NCBI RefSeq assembly: GCF_003332825.1
Contig: NZ_QIRF01000008.1
Span: 108,383-172,382, forward strand
DNA from: Dyella sp. C9
Lineage (GTDB): Bacteria > Pseudomonadota > Gammaproteobacteria > Xanthomonadales > Rhodanobacteraceae
Reading direction: 5' to 3'
Length of the DNA: 64,000 bases
The translations under genes and the position numbers were made by a program. This document shows, one piece after another, positions 17,713-27,544 of this stretch (position 1 is the stretch's first letter; each line of letters begins with the position of its first letter). Below the pieces are notes generated by a model. It was not told the origin of the DNA. It ran no database searches and saw only the letters and a program-made list of their open reading frames with translations.

Positions 17713-20082
17713 ATGATGGGTTTTGCAAAGCGCGATGATGTGGCCCTGGCGCGCCGGCCGCTGTGGACGGCCCTGCTGGTGGCCGGCGTGATGGCTTCGG
17801 CCGCGTTGCACGCGCAGGATGCGGGCAACGGTAATGCACCACAGGGTAATGCCGCGGCGTCCAAGCCACCGGCACCGTCCAAGGACGATGCAACTTCGCT
17901 CGGTGCGATCACGGTGACGGCGACCAAGCACGCCACCGCCATCGACAAGACGCCCATCGCCATCACCGCGGTGCCGGCCGAAGTCATCGCAGACACCGGC
18001 GCGGTGACCGTCAACGACATGATCAAGCTGGTGCCCGGCGTGAGCGTGGAGGATGCCGGTGCTGGCCAGTCGCGCATCTCGATCCGCGGCATCTACGCCG
18101 CGGGCGAGCCCACCACCGGCATTTACTACGACGAGACGCCGATCTCCGGTTCTGTGGGCACCACCAACGACGCGGGTGGCCACCAGCCGGACCTGAACCT
18201 GTTCGACATCGATCGCGTGGAAGTGCTGCGCGGCCCGCAGGGCACGCTGTACGGCGCCAGCTCGATGGGCGGCGCGATTCGCCTGATCAGCAACAAGCCG
18301 GATCTGGACCAGGCGGGTGGCAGCGTGGAGGCAGGCTACGCGGTGACCAAGGGTGGCGCGCCGTCGTGGCAGACCAACGCGATGTTCAACCTGCCGCTGA
18401 TCCAGGACAAGCTGGCCATCCGCGTGGTGGCCAACAAGGAGGATACCGGCGGCTACATCGACAACGTGGTGCTGGACCGCACGCACGTCGGCGAGTCCAA
18501 GCAGGGTGGCGGTCGCGTGATGCTGCGCTACCAGCCCACCGACAAGGTGACCATCGACGCCAGCTTCTCCACCCAGGCCACCAACGCCGAGCCGAGCTTC
18601 TGGTCGCCGTATCCCGAGCGCTGGGCCCTGGCCGCCTTGTATCCGGTGGATCTGCCGTCGCGCTATGGTTCGGAGATGGCGACGCTGGTGCCATACCGTG
18701 ACCACACCAAGATCTCCAACGTCACGCTGAACTGGGACCTGGACTGGGCCACGCTCACCGCGGTCACCTCGTATTTCGACCGCGCCAGCTATTACAGCCA
18801 GGACTCCACGCCGCTGTTCCAGTACGCCAAGTACCTGGTGGGCGAGCTTGGCCTGGGCCATGTCTACAACGCCGACCAGTACATCCCTTCCTATCTCTAC
18901 TACCCCGGCCACACCACCAACTGGTCGAACGAACTGCGCCTGAGTTCCAAGAGCAACGACACCCTGGACTGGACCGCAGGCCTCTACGAGGAACAGCGCA
19001 AGAGCAGCCTGTTCAGCCAGGAAATCTATGCCGACCCGAGCACCGGCGGTCCGCTGTCGCCGTCACAGATGTTCTTCCAGCGCCATATCGCGGACGACCT
19101 GCAGCAGAAGGCCGCGTTTGGCGAGGCCACCTGGCACGTCACTGATGCGCTCAACATCACCGGCGGCCTGCGCTACTACGACTACAGCAAGGACATCACC
19201 GGCTACACCGACCTCAACTTCAACTTCCCCCTTATCGGTGGCGGCCTGATCCCGCCGACCACGGTGAGCGCCGGCCAGAACGGCTGGCTGAAGAAGCTGA
19301 ACATCTCCTACGAGCTGGCGCCGAACGTGATGGTGTACGGCCTGGCGGCGGACGGCATGCGGCCCGGTGGCGCCAACCAGCTGATCAACCTGCCGATCAA
19401 TCTCACCACTTACAAGGCCGATTGGCTGTGGAATTACGAGCTGGGCATCAAGTCCAACTGGTTCGACCGCAAGCTCTACATGACCGCGGACGTCTACCAG
19501 ATCAACTGGCATGACATGCAGGTCGGCGCGATCACCCAGGACGGCACTTCGGAGTTCATCACCAACGCTGGCGCGGCGCGCATGCGTGGTTTCGAGTGGG
19601 AGATGCTCTATCGCCCCCTGCATGGCCTGGATATCACCGCCAACTTCAACTACGTGGATGCCGTGCTGACGCAGAACCAGGTCAGCAACGCCTATGAAGA
19701 GCAGGGCGTGCTGGGCCAGGTGGGTGATCGCGTCCCTTACACACCCAAGTACAGCGGCGCACTGGGGGCGAGCTATCGCTGGCCGATCGGCAGTGGGCTC
19801 GAAGGCATGGCGCGACTGGATGCCAACTACGTCGGTACGTCCTACTCCACCTTCCGGCCCAATGACCCGAGCCGCACCGTCATGGGCAACTACACCATGG
19901 TCGACGGTCGCGTGGGTCTGGAAGACGGCAGCGGGCGCTGGAGCGCTTACCTGTACGTGAAGAACATGTTCAACAAGCTCGCCTTCGTCTCCACGGGCCT
20001 GCAGACCTACTATTCGCCGTTTGGCGAGGCATACACCATTGCGCCGCGCACCGTTGGCATCGACCTGAAGTACAACTTCTGA
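17713..20082 (+). CDS. TonB-dependent outer-membrane receptor
   Basis: A 789-residue TonB-dependent receptor. The signal peptide is cleaved near ALHA/QDAGN. A Gly/Asn/Pro-rich linker precedes the TonB-box-like segment LGAITVTATK, then the plug (NDMIKLVPGVSVEDAG, SRISIRGIYAAG, DRVEVLRGPQGTLYGASSMGGAIRLISNKP). The 22-strand barrel ends in YNF, with the terminal aromatic required for assembly. The YGASSMGGAI and plug style resemble receptors for iron chelates or complex organic ligands; the substrate cannot be told. The ATG was chosen because GAGGGGAG lies just before it; an ATG 30 bases earlier is possible. A TetR regulator follows. Confidence 0.93.
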   Translation: MMGFAKRDDVALARRPLWTALLVAGVMASAALHAQDAGNGNAPQGNAAASKPPAPSKDDATSLGAITVTATKHATAIDKTPIAITAVPAEVIADTGAVTVNDMIKLVPGVSVEDAGAGQSRISIRGIYAAGEPTTGIYYDETPISGSVGTTNDAGGHQPDLNLFDIDRVEVLRGPQGTLYGASSMGGAIRLISNKPDLDQAGGSVEAGYAVTKGGAPSWQTNAMFNLPLIQDKLAIRVVANKEDTGGYIDNVVLDRTHVGESKQGGGRVMLRYQPTDKVTIDASFSTQATNAEPSFWSPYPERWALAALYPVDLPSRYGSEMATLVPYRDHTKISNVTLNWDLDWATLTAVTSYFDRASYYSQDSTPLFQYAKYLVGELGLGHVYNADQYIPSYLYYPGHTTNWSNELRLSSKSNDTLDWTAGLYEEQRKSSLFSQEIYADPSTGGPLSPSQMFFQRHIADDLQQKAAFGEATWHVTDALNITGGLRYYDYSKDITGYTDLNFNFPLIGGGLIPPTTVSAGQNGWLKKLNISYELAPNVMVYGLAADGMRPGGANQLINLPINLTTYKADWLWNYELGIKSNWFDRKLYMTADVYQINWHDMQVGAITQDGTSEFITNAGAARMRGFEWEMLYRPLHGLDITANFNYVDAVLTQNQVSNAYEEQGVLGQVGDRVPYTPKYSGALGASYRWPIGSGLEGMARLDANYVGTSYSTFRPNDPSRTVMGNYTMVDGRVGLEDGSGRWSAYLYVKNMFNKLAFVSTGLQTYYSPFGEAYTIAPRTVGIDLKYNF

Positions 20083-20084
20083 CC

Positions 20085-20128
20085 GGCCGGGGCGAGGTGG
20101 CGGACTGGCCACTTCGCCTCCCCCGGCC
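20085..20128. terminator. Strong hairpin after the TonB receptor gene
   Basis: Long GC-rich inverted repeat beginning 2 bases after the receptor stop. Arms 20085-20101 (GGCCGGGGCGAGGTGGC) and 20108-20128 pair with small mismatches around a 6-base loop. It has no U-tract, but its position and stability suit a transcription terminator or mRNA 3' stabiliser. Confidence 0.6.
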
Positions 20129-20206
20129 AGGGGGACCGATAGGGCTGGACTTGGACGAGGCAATGAGTGAGCCTCGTGGAACGGTCCCCTCATCCGCCTG
20201 TCCCGC

Positions 20207-20881
20207 ATGGCCAGCCAACCGCCCTCCAAATCCACGGCCAAGCGGCGTGCGCCGGCCCAGGCGCGTGCGCGCCAGACGCGGGAGCTGATCCTTGAGGCCG
20301 CCATCCAGTTGCTGGAGAAGCGCGGGTTGCGCGCGTTCAGCACCAACCGCCTGGCGACGGCCGCGGGATTTAGTGTCGGCACCATCTACCAGTACTTCGA
20401 GAACAAGCAGGAGATACTCGACGCGCTGGCGCGGCACGAGCGCGATCGCCGACTTGTCCGCATGACCGAGGCGCTCACCATGCGCGTCCACGAGGCGCAT
20501 GGACGGAAGCTCACCCTGCGCGACCGCATCCGCATCGTGGTGCGTACCGAGCTGCATGCCTTCGATGGTCGGCAGCGGGCGCGCAAGATCCTGTTCGACC
20601 TGGCCTGGCGCAACGACCAGCATCGCGACATGGACCGGCCGGTCACCACCCTGGCTGCCATGCTGGCGGCAGGCGAGGTCGCCGATGATGCCGAAGGCGT
20701 GGTGCAGCTTTCGTCCATTGACGCCTTCATCCTGACCCAGGCCGTCGCCGGCATCATCCGTGCGGGCCTGGAGCGCGACGAACACATGCTGGTCACGCCG
20801 GAATTCGAAGATGCACTGGTGGAACTGGTCGCCGGCTTCGTGGATACGCGTCGCCGGGCACAGGGTCAGCACAAGCCGTAA
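20207..20881 (+). CDS. TetR/AcrR family transcriptional regulator
   Basis: A 224-residue one-component regulator. After a basic N-terminal tail (KSTAKRRAPAQARARQ) comes the TetR helix-turn-helix: TRELILEAAIQLLEKRGLRAFSTNRLATAAGFSVGTIYQYFENKQEIL, about residues 25-72. The rest is an all-helical ligand-binding domain. It lies 124 bases after the TonB receptor on the same strand, separated by a strong hairpin, so it may have its own promoter and may control the receptor. The ligand is unknown. Confidence 0.92.
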   Translation: MASQPPSKSTAKRRAPAQARARQTRELILEAAIQLLEKRGLRAFSTNRLATAAGFSVGTIYQYFENKQEILDALARHERDRRLVRMTEALTMRVHEAHGRKLTLRDRIRIVVRTELHAFDGRQRARKILFDLAWRNDQHRDMDRPVTTLAAMLAAGEVADDAEGVVQLSSIDAFILTQAVAGIIRAGLERDEHMLVTPEFEDALVELVAGFVDTRRRAQGQHKP

Positions 20882-20962
20882 CGCCGGGAGCGGGCAGGCC
20901 GCGGCCATGCCGTGGACGCAGGCGTTGCGTGGGTCTCGATGCATCACCGAAGGAGCCGGGCC

Positions 20963-21316
20963 ATGAACGCGAATGACACGGGCATCAACCTGGAAGCGGA
21001 ACCGAGTGGCGCGGGGTGCGTCGAGTGCCTGCGCAACGGCGGCTGGTGGTTTCACCTGCGGCGCTGCGCGCAGTGCGGGCACATCGGGTGTTGTGACAGC
21101 TCGCCCAGCCAGCACGCCACTGCGCATTACCATGCCACCGGCCATCCGGTGATCGCCAACTTCGAGCCGGACGACGAATGGTTCTACGACTACCGCTCCG
21201 ACGAAGTGTATTCCGGGCCGCGGCTGCGCCCGCCACTGCACCACCCGCTGGAGCAGCCGGCGCCGGGACCCGCGGGCAAGGTGCCACGAAACTGGATGGA
21301 GCTGTTGCGCGGCTAG
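20963..21316 (+). CDS. UBP-type zinc finger protein
   Basis: A 117-residue protein that is mostly a UBP-type (ZnF-UBP) zinc finger: GCVECLRNGGWWFHLRRCAQCGHIGCCDSSPSQHATAHYHATGHPVIANFEPDDEWFYDY in order, holding the Cys and His ligands and the conserved DEWFYDY end. In eukaryotes this domain binds the C-terminus of ubiquitin; the role of the stand-alone bacterial version is unknown. The start was picked from AAGGAG 7 bases before the ATG. Confidence 0.88.
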   Translation: MNANDTGINLEAEPSGAGCVECLRNGGWWFHLRRCAQCGHIGCCDSSPSQHATAHYHATGHPVIANFEPDDEWFYDYRSDEVYSGPRLRPPLHHPLEQPAPGPAGKVPRNWMELLRG

Positions 21317-21378
21317 CGTGGGGTCACCGCGTGGCGGTGCCGGCAACAGGGCCAATGATCTTTACTGGGAGATACACG

Positions 21379-21909
21379 ATGCGCATGCGACGAATGCTGG
21401 TGACCATGGCCACTGCCTTGCTGCTGCTTGCCGGCAGCATGGGGCTTGCCCAGGCGGATGAATCCGTTCCGCCAGCCCTGGCACCGCCGGCGGGCTACAC
21501 CGCGGTGCTCACCGCCAGGGCCACCGGCGTGCAGATCTACCGGAGCACCGCCGATGGCGCCGGCTTCAAGTGGAGCCTGGAGGCGCCGCTGGCCGAGCTG
21601 AGCTATGCCGGTGGGGTGATCCATCATTATGCCGGCCCTTCGTGGGAGGCGGCCGACGGCAGCAAGCTCGCCCGCGATGCGTCGGTGCCGGTGGCATCGG
21701 TGCCGGCCGCACATGCAAGCGCCGACATTCCCTGGCTGCTGTTGAAGGTTACCGCGGACCCTGCGCCGGGCGCGCTGGCCAAGGTCGGTTTCGTGCAGCG
21801 CATCGCCACCCAGGGCGGCGTGGCTCCGGCCCAGCCGCCGGTACGCGCCGGCACGCTGGTCGGCGTGCCGTATACCGCCACATACGTGTTCTACGCCAGG
21901 CCGGACTGA
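21379..21909 (+). CDS. Secreted DUF3455 family protein
   Basis: A 176-residue exported protein. The signal peptide is MRMRRMLVTMATALLLLAGSMGLAQA/DES. The mature part matches DUF3455: PPAGYTAVLTARATGVQIYRS, FKWSLEAPLAELSYAGG, HHYAGPSWEAADGSKL, IPWLLLKVTAD, FVQRIATQGGVAP and the end YTATYVFYA. Function is not established for the family. The start was placed at the signal peptide; the frame is open upstream. It converges on the sulfotransferase gene 13 bases away. Confidence 0.88.
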   Translation: MRMRRMLVTMATALLLLAGSMGLAQADESVPPALAPPAGYTAVLTARATGVQIYRSTADGAGFKWSLEAPLAELSYAGGVIHHYAGPSWEAADGSKLARDASVPVASVPAAHASADIPWLLLKVTADPAPGALAKVGFVQRIATQGGVAPAQPPVRAGTLVGVPYTATYVFYARPD

Positions 21910-21922
21910 CGCCCGGGCGGGA

Positions 21923-22738
21923 TCAGACGATGCGGGCCCGGCAGCTGCCGGGCTGCACGTTGCGCCAGAACGAGTCGTTGTCGAAGCGATGGAAGATGTC
22001 CGGCGGCAGTATCGTCGGGCGCGCTTCGTGGCTCACCTTGCCGCGCACGTGGTGCAGGCCCGGCGTGCCGGTGCGCTGGTCGAACTCGGCGGCGTCGAAC
22101 ACCACGTTGTCGTAGTCGTGGGCGAAACGCGGCTCGCCGATGAAGTCATACACCGCATCCATCACGCGGGCGGGGTTGCTGCACAGGCTGTCGTACTGCA
22201 CCAGCATGAGCCGGTCCGCATGGGGGCCGAAGAAGCCCTCCTTCAGGGCGTCGAAGGCGTAGCCGACCAGGCCTTCGGCATTCTGCAGCATCGCGGTGCG
22301 CGTGTAGACGGTGCTGCCGTGCGCGTAGTTGAAGATCGGCGAAGGCAGCAGCGCGTTGCGTTGTACCAGCCGCTCGATGCTGTCGATGACCCAGGCGATG
22401 TCGCGCACGCAGGCAATCACGCGGCTTTCCGGAAACAGTTCGCTGATGGCGGGCAGCCGGGCACACCAGCTGCGATTGGTATCGAAGATCACCTCGCCAG
22501 CGATCTCCGCACCGTAATAGTTGTCGACCAGCCCACGCAGGATGCGTGCGCGCTGCTCGTTGCTGATGAACAGCGAGTACTCGTTGCGCTGGCTCATCTC
22601 ACCGCTGAGCACGCCGAGCAGGCCGGCCACCGGGCCGCTCATGCCGGCGTGGAAGCGCGGGTTCTGGCGCAGCAGCGCCGACAACAGCGTCGAGCCGGAG
22701 CGGGGCAGGCCGGAGATGAAGTGCAGCGGTCGTTGCAT
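21923..22738 (-). CDS. Sulfotransferase family protein
   Basis: A 271-residue PAPS-dependent sulfotransferase. It begins MQRPLHFISGLPRSGSTLLSALLRQNP, with the 5'-phosphosulfate loop GLPRSGSTLL at residues 10-19. A second PAPS contact is likely in ESRVIACVRDIAWVIDSIERL. The acceptor substrate cannot be inferred. The frame extends upstream to 22897, but the motif sits at the very N-terminus of family members, so the inner ATG is preferred. Confidence 0.87.
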   Translation of the reverse strand: MQRPLHFISGLPRSGSTLLSALLRQNPRFHAGMSGPVAGLLGVLSGEMSQRNEYSLFISNEQRARILRGLVDNYYGAEIAGEVIFDTNRSWCARLPAISELFPESRVIACVRDIAWVIDSIERLVQRNALLPSPIFNYAHGSTVYTRTAMLQNAEGLVGYAFDALKEGFFGPHADRLMLVQYDSLCSNPARVMDAVYDFIGEPRFAHDYDNVVFDAAEFDQRTGTPGLHHVRGKVSHEARPTILPPDIFHRFDNDSFWRNVQPGSCRARIV

Positions 22739-22942
22739 GGCAGGTTCGGGCAGGTAGGCCAGTGGCGCAGTGTGCCGCAGCGGCACGTCGCGGCAAAGGC
22801 GGGCACGGGAAGACCCATCCACATTGAATGGCGGATGGGCCAGGCTTGCCGGCGACGAGCATGACCCCGTGGCCGCGGCAGGGTCGTTATCGGCCATGCC
22901 ACGGCGTTCTTCATGCCTTCAACGGCGCACGCTGCCGGGTGG

Positions 22943-25900
22943 TCAGAAGTGCTTGGTGAAGCCGAACGAGAAGGCGTTGTCGTGCAGGTTGCTGCCGTAC
23001 ATGCCCTGGTAGTCGAGGAACAGGTTCCAGGACTCGCCGGCCTTCGCCGTGATGCGCGCACCCGCCGTTGCCATGCCGCGACCGATGGCGTTGGCCGGCA
23101 GCAGGAACGTCGTGCCATCGGCGGCCGATACCGACACCGACGGCGCCTGGCCGCGGGTGTTGTAGCGGTAGCCGACCTCGAACTGCGGCAGGTAGGTCAC
23201 GCCCTGCGCCTGGAAGCTGCGGCCCAGCGCCAGCGACACGAACGGCAGCAGCGTATTGGCGGTGCTCTTGGCACCCTCCACGCCGAAGTCCGATGCCACC
23301 AGGCTGTCGCTCACCACCTGTTCGTTGAAGCTGTCCAGGCTCTGGTGCTGGTAGAGCGCACCGATCTTGGGCGTGACCTGCCAGCTGGCCAGCTGCATCG
23401 GGATCGCGGCCTGGATCGCGGCCGAGTAGGCCTTGGCATCCGGGCTGGACACCGCCTGGCCCACGCCGGTGGTGCGCGCGAAGTCATAGCTGCCGGTCCA
23501 GGCATCGACTACGCCACTGAGCACCACGGGGCCCAGGTTGGCGAACGCGTAGGCGCCGCCATGGGCGGTGTCGGCACGGCTGTTGCCGCCGTCGCGATCA
23601 TTGGCGTTGATGCGGCCCACGCCGGCTTCCAAGCCCACATGGAACACCTCACCCACGGCGGCGTCGTAACCGGCGTTGAGGCCGAAGCCGGTGCTCTGCA
23701 TGCGGTTGGCGCCGTCGAGCGTGTCGTTGGCACCGGACACCTGCACCCACGCCCCCGAGCAGGCGCGCTGCGCGAGGTTCTGCTGCGCGGCGCCACCCTG
23801 GCCGCAATCGGCGGCGGCCGGCAGCAGCGATGCATCGAGCACGGTGGTCAGGTTGCGCTGGCCGTCGAGGGCAGACAGGCGCTGGGCGTTGGCGAACAGC
23901 GCACCATCACGCGGCGCAACCACCACCGGCGCGGTCGGCGTCGTCGGGTTGGTCGGCGTTGTCGGGTTGGTCGGCGTGGTGGGGTTGGTCGGGCTGGTTG
24001 GCGTGGTCGGTGTGCTGGTCGACGATTCCGTCAGCGCGAGCGACACGGTGGTCGCGCCGTAGCTCAGCGCGGCATTGATGCCGGAGGGCACCGAGCCGCT
24101 GGAGGTCAGCGAGGAGAACGTGCCGGTCACCGTGTTGGCCTGCACGATGGTGTAGTTCACGGCGCTGTACGTGCCCGGTGCGTAGATCAGGTTCACGCCG
24201 CCGGCAATCGTCGCGTTGCCCTTGACCACCAGCTCCGACGCGCCGGTCGGGGTGAGGTCGATGGCCAGCGTGGCGTTGGCGGCCTGCGTGTAGTCGCCGT
24301 TGATGGTCAGGATGCCGACCGAGCCGCCTGGACGAACCGTGCCGTTGTTGACCACGTCGCCCGTCACCGTGCCGTGGCCGCGCAGCGTGCCGTCGGCTTC
24401 CACCTGTGCATCGCCGCTCCAGGTGGCGTCGGAGTGGTCGGCGTCGCCGATTTCCAGCGTGCCGGTGACTACGTGGGCCAGGCCGGTGGCCGTGCTTGCG
24501 CCATTGAGGATGGTCAGGCCCGTGCCGGTGGTGGTAACGCCGCCGGTGCCGGTCATCACGTTGCTGTTGGTGGCAGTGTCGCCCTGGGCGAACGTCACCA
24601 GGCCGTTGTTGGTGACCGCTGAGGACGCCAGGCTGCCACCCGCCGTCACGATCAGGTTGCCGCCGTTGACGATGGTGGCGCCGGTATAGGTGTTGGTACC
24701 GGTGAGGATCTCGGTGCCGCCGGTGACGGTCAGGCCGCCCGTGCCGCTGATGTTGCCCGAGAAGGTATCGTGGGCATTGGTGAGGGTGAGCGTACCCTTG
24801 CCCAGCACCACCGAACCGTCACCGCCCAGGCTGGCGATCGAGGTGCCGCCGGCGAGGCCGGAGATGTCGAAGGTGCCATGGGCGATCACGCTGGCCGAGG
24901 TGGCCAGGCTGGCGCTGCCCTGCAACGCAAGGGTGCCCTGCGCAATCGTGGTGGTGCCGACATAGGTGTTCGCGCTGGTGAGTGTCAGCGTGCCGGTGCC
25001 AAGCTTGGTGAGCCCACCGTCGTTGCCCGAGCTGGTGACCTGGCCATTCCAGGTGACGTTGTTGCCGTTGGTGTCGATGCCGCCACCGTTGGCGCCGAGC
25101 GTGATCGTGCGCGACGACGCCAGGTTGGCCAGCGCCATCAGGTTGCCGCCGTCGAGCTGGATGCCGCCGGTCGAAGCCCCCAGCACACTGTCGCTGGCGA
25201 CGGCCACGACACCGCCCTGGATTACCGTGCCGACGTAGGCATTGTCGGTATCGGTCAGGGTGAGCGTGCCGTTGCCGCTCTTCACCAGGCTGTAGCCGCT
25301 GACGAGGCCGTTGACAGTCAGGTCGCTGTTCTCGGTATCGATGGTGCCGTTGTTGGCGCCCAGGACGATGTTGCGCTGGCTGGTGACGCTGGCGGTGGTC
25401 TGCAGCGTGCCGGCGTCGAGCGTCAGCGTGCCTGCGTCATCGCCGAGGGCGGCATCGTCGCTGATGGACAGCACGCCACCAGTGACCTGCCACGGCGTGT
25501 GCTGGGTGGTGGTACCGGTCAGCGTCCACAGGCTGCTACCGGTCTTGTTGTAGAAGGCGAACTGCTGGAACTGCGTGCCGATGCCGGAGACATCGAAGCT
25601 GCCGTTGCCCGGGCCGCCGTCGGCAACGCTCTGGCCACCCAGCGCGAGCGTGTTGTTGGAGCCCAGCGACACCACGTCGCCATTGAACTGGTAGCCGTTC
25701 CACAGCACCAGGCTGTTTTCGTTGCCGTCCAGGCGCACGGCGTAGGCGCGCGTGCCGTCGCTGTCGAGGCCGCCGGAGATCACGCCGCCGTTGATCAGCT
25801 GCGAGTGATCCATCATTTCGACGCCGAAGCCGCCTGCGCCGTTCGGGCCGGTCGCATAGGCGGGCGTCGAGCCCAGGCCCACCGCGCCCGCGTTGCCACC

Positions 25901-27544
25901 GGTGATGCTGCCGGTGTTGGTGATCACGGTGCTTGCAGAGGCCATCACGCCGTTGCCGCCCGCGCCGCCGCCACCGCCGGTGGCGCCGATGATGCCGCCG
26001 GTGCCGGCGTTGCCACCCGAGCCACCGTTGCCGCCGCGAATGGTGCCGGAGTTGGTGAGCGAGGTGCCCTGGTCCAGGTCCACACCGAGGCCACCGGCGC
26101 TGCCGTAGCCACCGGCGCCGGCCCGTGGGTTGAGCCCACCCATGCCTGCGTTGCCGCCCACACCGCCGTTGCCGCCGTTGCCACCGGCAATCAGGCCACT
26201 GTTGCTCACGCTGCCGTACGACTGGATGGACACGCCAATGCCGCCGACGGCGCCGTTGCCGCCACGGCCACCATAGATCCCCTGGCCGCCATCGGCACCG
26301 TTGCCGCCCGCACCGCCCACGATGCTGCCGGTGTTGTTGACGGCCGAGTAGCGCGCATTGACGCCGTAGCCACCGTAGCCACCCTGGCCACCGGCACCGC
26401 CGTTGGCGAACGGGGCGAGCTGGCCGATGCCGCCGCTGCCACCGGCACCGCCCTGGATGAGCCCGTTGTTCTGCAGGGTCACGTAGGCCATCAGCAGGCC
26501 AGTGCCGCCCGCACCGCCCTGCGCGCCGGTCTGGCCGCCGCGGCCGTTCTGCGCCTGGGCGCCGGCGTTGCCGCCCGCGCCGCCCAGGATGCTGCCGTCA
26601 TTGAGCACGTTGAGGTAGGGCGTGGGGCCGCTGCTGTACAGGCCAATGGTGTACATGCCGTTGCCGCCGGTGCCGCCAGCGCCAGAGGTGCCACCGACCG
26701 GAGCCGCACCGCCGTCGCCACCGTTGCCGCCCGCGCCGCCGGAGACCGACACGCCCTTGGCGATCGATGCGTTGCCGTTGTTGTAGGCACCCCAGCCGCC
26801 GCCACCGCCCGCGCCGCCGTTACCGGAGACGCCATAGCCCGCCGCGCCGCCGGTGCCGCCGTTGCCGCCCGCACCGCCGCTGATGTTCGCCTCGATCAAG
26901 GCGTTCAGCACACCCAGGCCGAATGCGGCGCCGATGCCGCCGGCGCCACCGCCACCGCCGGAGCCTGCACTCACGCTGAGCTCGCCGGAGGATGCGCCGC
27001 CTGCACCACCATTGCCGCCGTTGCCGCCGGTCATGGCCGCGGAGACCGTGACGTCGCCGCTGGCGAGCCTGAGCACGTTGTCATAACCGCCACCACCACC
27101 GCCGCCGCCGGAGCTGCCGGTGCTCGCCGCCGTGTTGAGGCCGGGTGTGCCACCGTCGCCACCGTTGATCGATGTCGCATTGCCGGCCGTGCCGCCGAGG
27201 CCGCCGACCGTCGTTGCTCCCGTCGCGCTGCTGCCCTGCGCACCGCCACTGCTCGACAGTCCACCCGAACCGCCGGCGCCATAGCTGGTGCTGCCGGTGA
27301 GCACGCCCGAGCCGCCTTGCGCGGGAGGCGCCTGCCAGCGCGAGATGGTCTTGGCGGCGGCGTCCTGCGGCGCAGCGAGTACGCCCAGCACGACCGCGAC
27401 GGCGAGTGCCAGCGGCTTCATGGTCCGGCTGAGTGGTTGCGCTGCGCAGGTAGTGCAGCCGCCCTTGGCGGCCTTGGCAAGTTCGGAAGCAACCTGGGAT
27501 TGCCCAAGCGCCGTGTTCCATACGAGTCGGTAGATGCGATTCAC
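22943..27544 (-). CDS. Giant glycine-rich autotransporter with ESPR signal
   Basis: A 1533-residue type Va autotransporter. The N-terminus MNRIYRLVWNTALGQSQVASE is an extended signal peptide region (ESPR), followed by a basic stretch and a hydrophobic core ending at QDAAAK. Residues about 75-600 are dense GGxGG/GGNGG repeats with embedded NNTGSI/NSGLI strands, predicted beta-helix or PGRS-like. Residues about 690-1100 carry passenger repeats (LTKLGTGTLTLTSANTYVGTT, LVKSGNGTLTLTDTDNAYVG). A linker of NPTTPT repeats (near 1180) leads to a beta-barrel ending FSFGFTKHF. The start codon is GTG, preceded by AGGG. Likely surface-exposed adhesin or biofilm protein; its ligand is unknown. Confidence 0.92.
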   Translation of the reverse strand: MNRIYRLVWNTALGQSQVASELAKAAKGGCTTCAAQPLSRTMKPLALAVAVVLGVLAAPQDAAAKTISRWQAPPAQGGSGVLTGSTSYGAGGSGGLSSSGGAQGSSATGATTVGGLGGTAGNATSINGGDGGTPGLNTAASTGSSGGGGGGGGYDNVLRLASGDVTVSAAMTGGNGGNGGAGGASSGELSVSAGSGGGGGAGGIGAAFGLGVLNALIEANISGGAGGNGGTGGAAGYGVSGNGGAGGGGGWGAYNNGNASIAKGVSVSGGAGGNGGDGGAAPVGGTSGAGGTGGNGMYTIGLYSSGPTPYLNVLNDGSILGGAGGNAGAQAQNGRGGQTGAQGGAGGTGLLMAYVTLQNNGLIQGGAGGSGGIGQLAPFANGGAGGQGGYGGYGVNARYSAVNNTGSIVGGAGGNGADGGQGIYGGRGGNGAVGGIGVSIQSYGSVSNSGLIAGGNGGNGGVGGNAGMGGLNPRAGAGGYGSAGGLGVDLDQGTSLTNSGTIRGGNGGSGGNAGTGGIIGATGGGGGAGGNGVMASASTVITNTGSITGGNAGAVGLGSTPAYATGPNGAGGFGVEMMDHSQLINGGVISGGLDSDGTRAYAVRLDGNENSLVLWNGYQFNGDVVSLGSNNTLALGGQSVADGGPGNGSFDVSGIGTQFQQFAFYNKTGSSLWTLTGTTTQHTPWQVTGGVLSISDDAALGDDAGTLTLDAGTLQTTASVTSQRNIVLGANNGTIDTENSDLTVNGLVSGYSLVKSGNGTLTLTDTDNAYVGTVIQGGVVAVASDSVLGASTGGIQLDGGNLMALANLASSRTITLGANGGGIDTNGNNVTWNGQVTSSGNDGGLTKLGTGTLTLTSANTYVGTTTIAQGTLALQGSASLATSASVIAHGTFDISGLAGGTSIASLGGDGSVVLGKGTLTLTNAHDTFSGNISGTGGLTVTGGTEILTGTNTYTGATIVNGGNLIVTAGGSLASSAVTNNGLVTFAQGDTATNSNVMTGTGGVTTTGTGLTILNGASTATGLAHVVTGTLEIGDADHSDATWSGDAQVEADGTLRGHGTVTGDVVNNGTVRPGGSVGILTINGDYTQAANATLAIDLTPTGASELVVKGNATIAGGVNLIYAPGTYSAVNYTIVQANTVTGTFSSLTSSGSVPSGINAALSYGATTVSLALTESSTSTPTTPTSPTNPTTPTNPTTPTNPTTPTAPVVVAPRDGALFANAQRLSALDGQRNLTTVLDASLLPAAADCGQGGAAQQNLAQRACSGAWVQVSGANDTLDGANRMQSTGFGLNAGYDAAVGEVFHVGLEAGVGRINANDRDGGNSRADTAHGGAYAFANLGPVVLSGVVDAWTGSYDFARTTGVGQAVSSPDAKAYSAAIQAAIPMQLASWQVTPKIGALYQHQSLDSFNEQVVSDSLVASDFGVEGAKSTANTLLPFVSLALGRSFQAQGVTYLPQFEVGYRYNTRGQAPSVSVSAADGTTFLLPANAIGRGMATAGARITAKAGESWNLFLDYQGMYGSNLHDNAFSFGFTKHF

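Noticed and set aside
22943..27300. CRISPR-like or satellite array suggested by repetitive DNA
   Set aside because: The repetition is coding (GGxGG codons) without fixed-length repeats and spacers.
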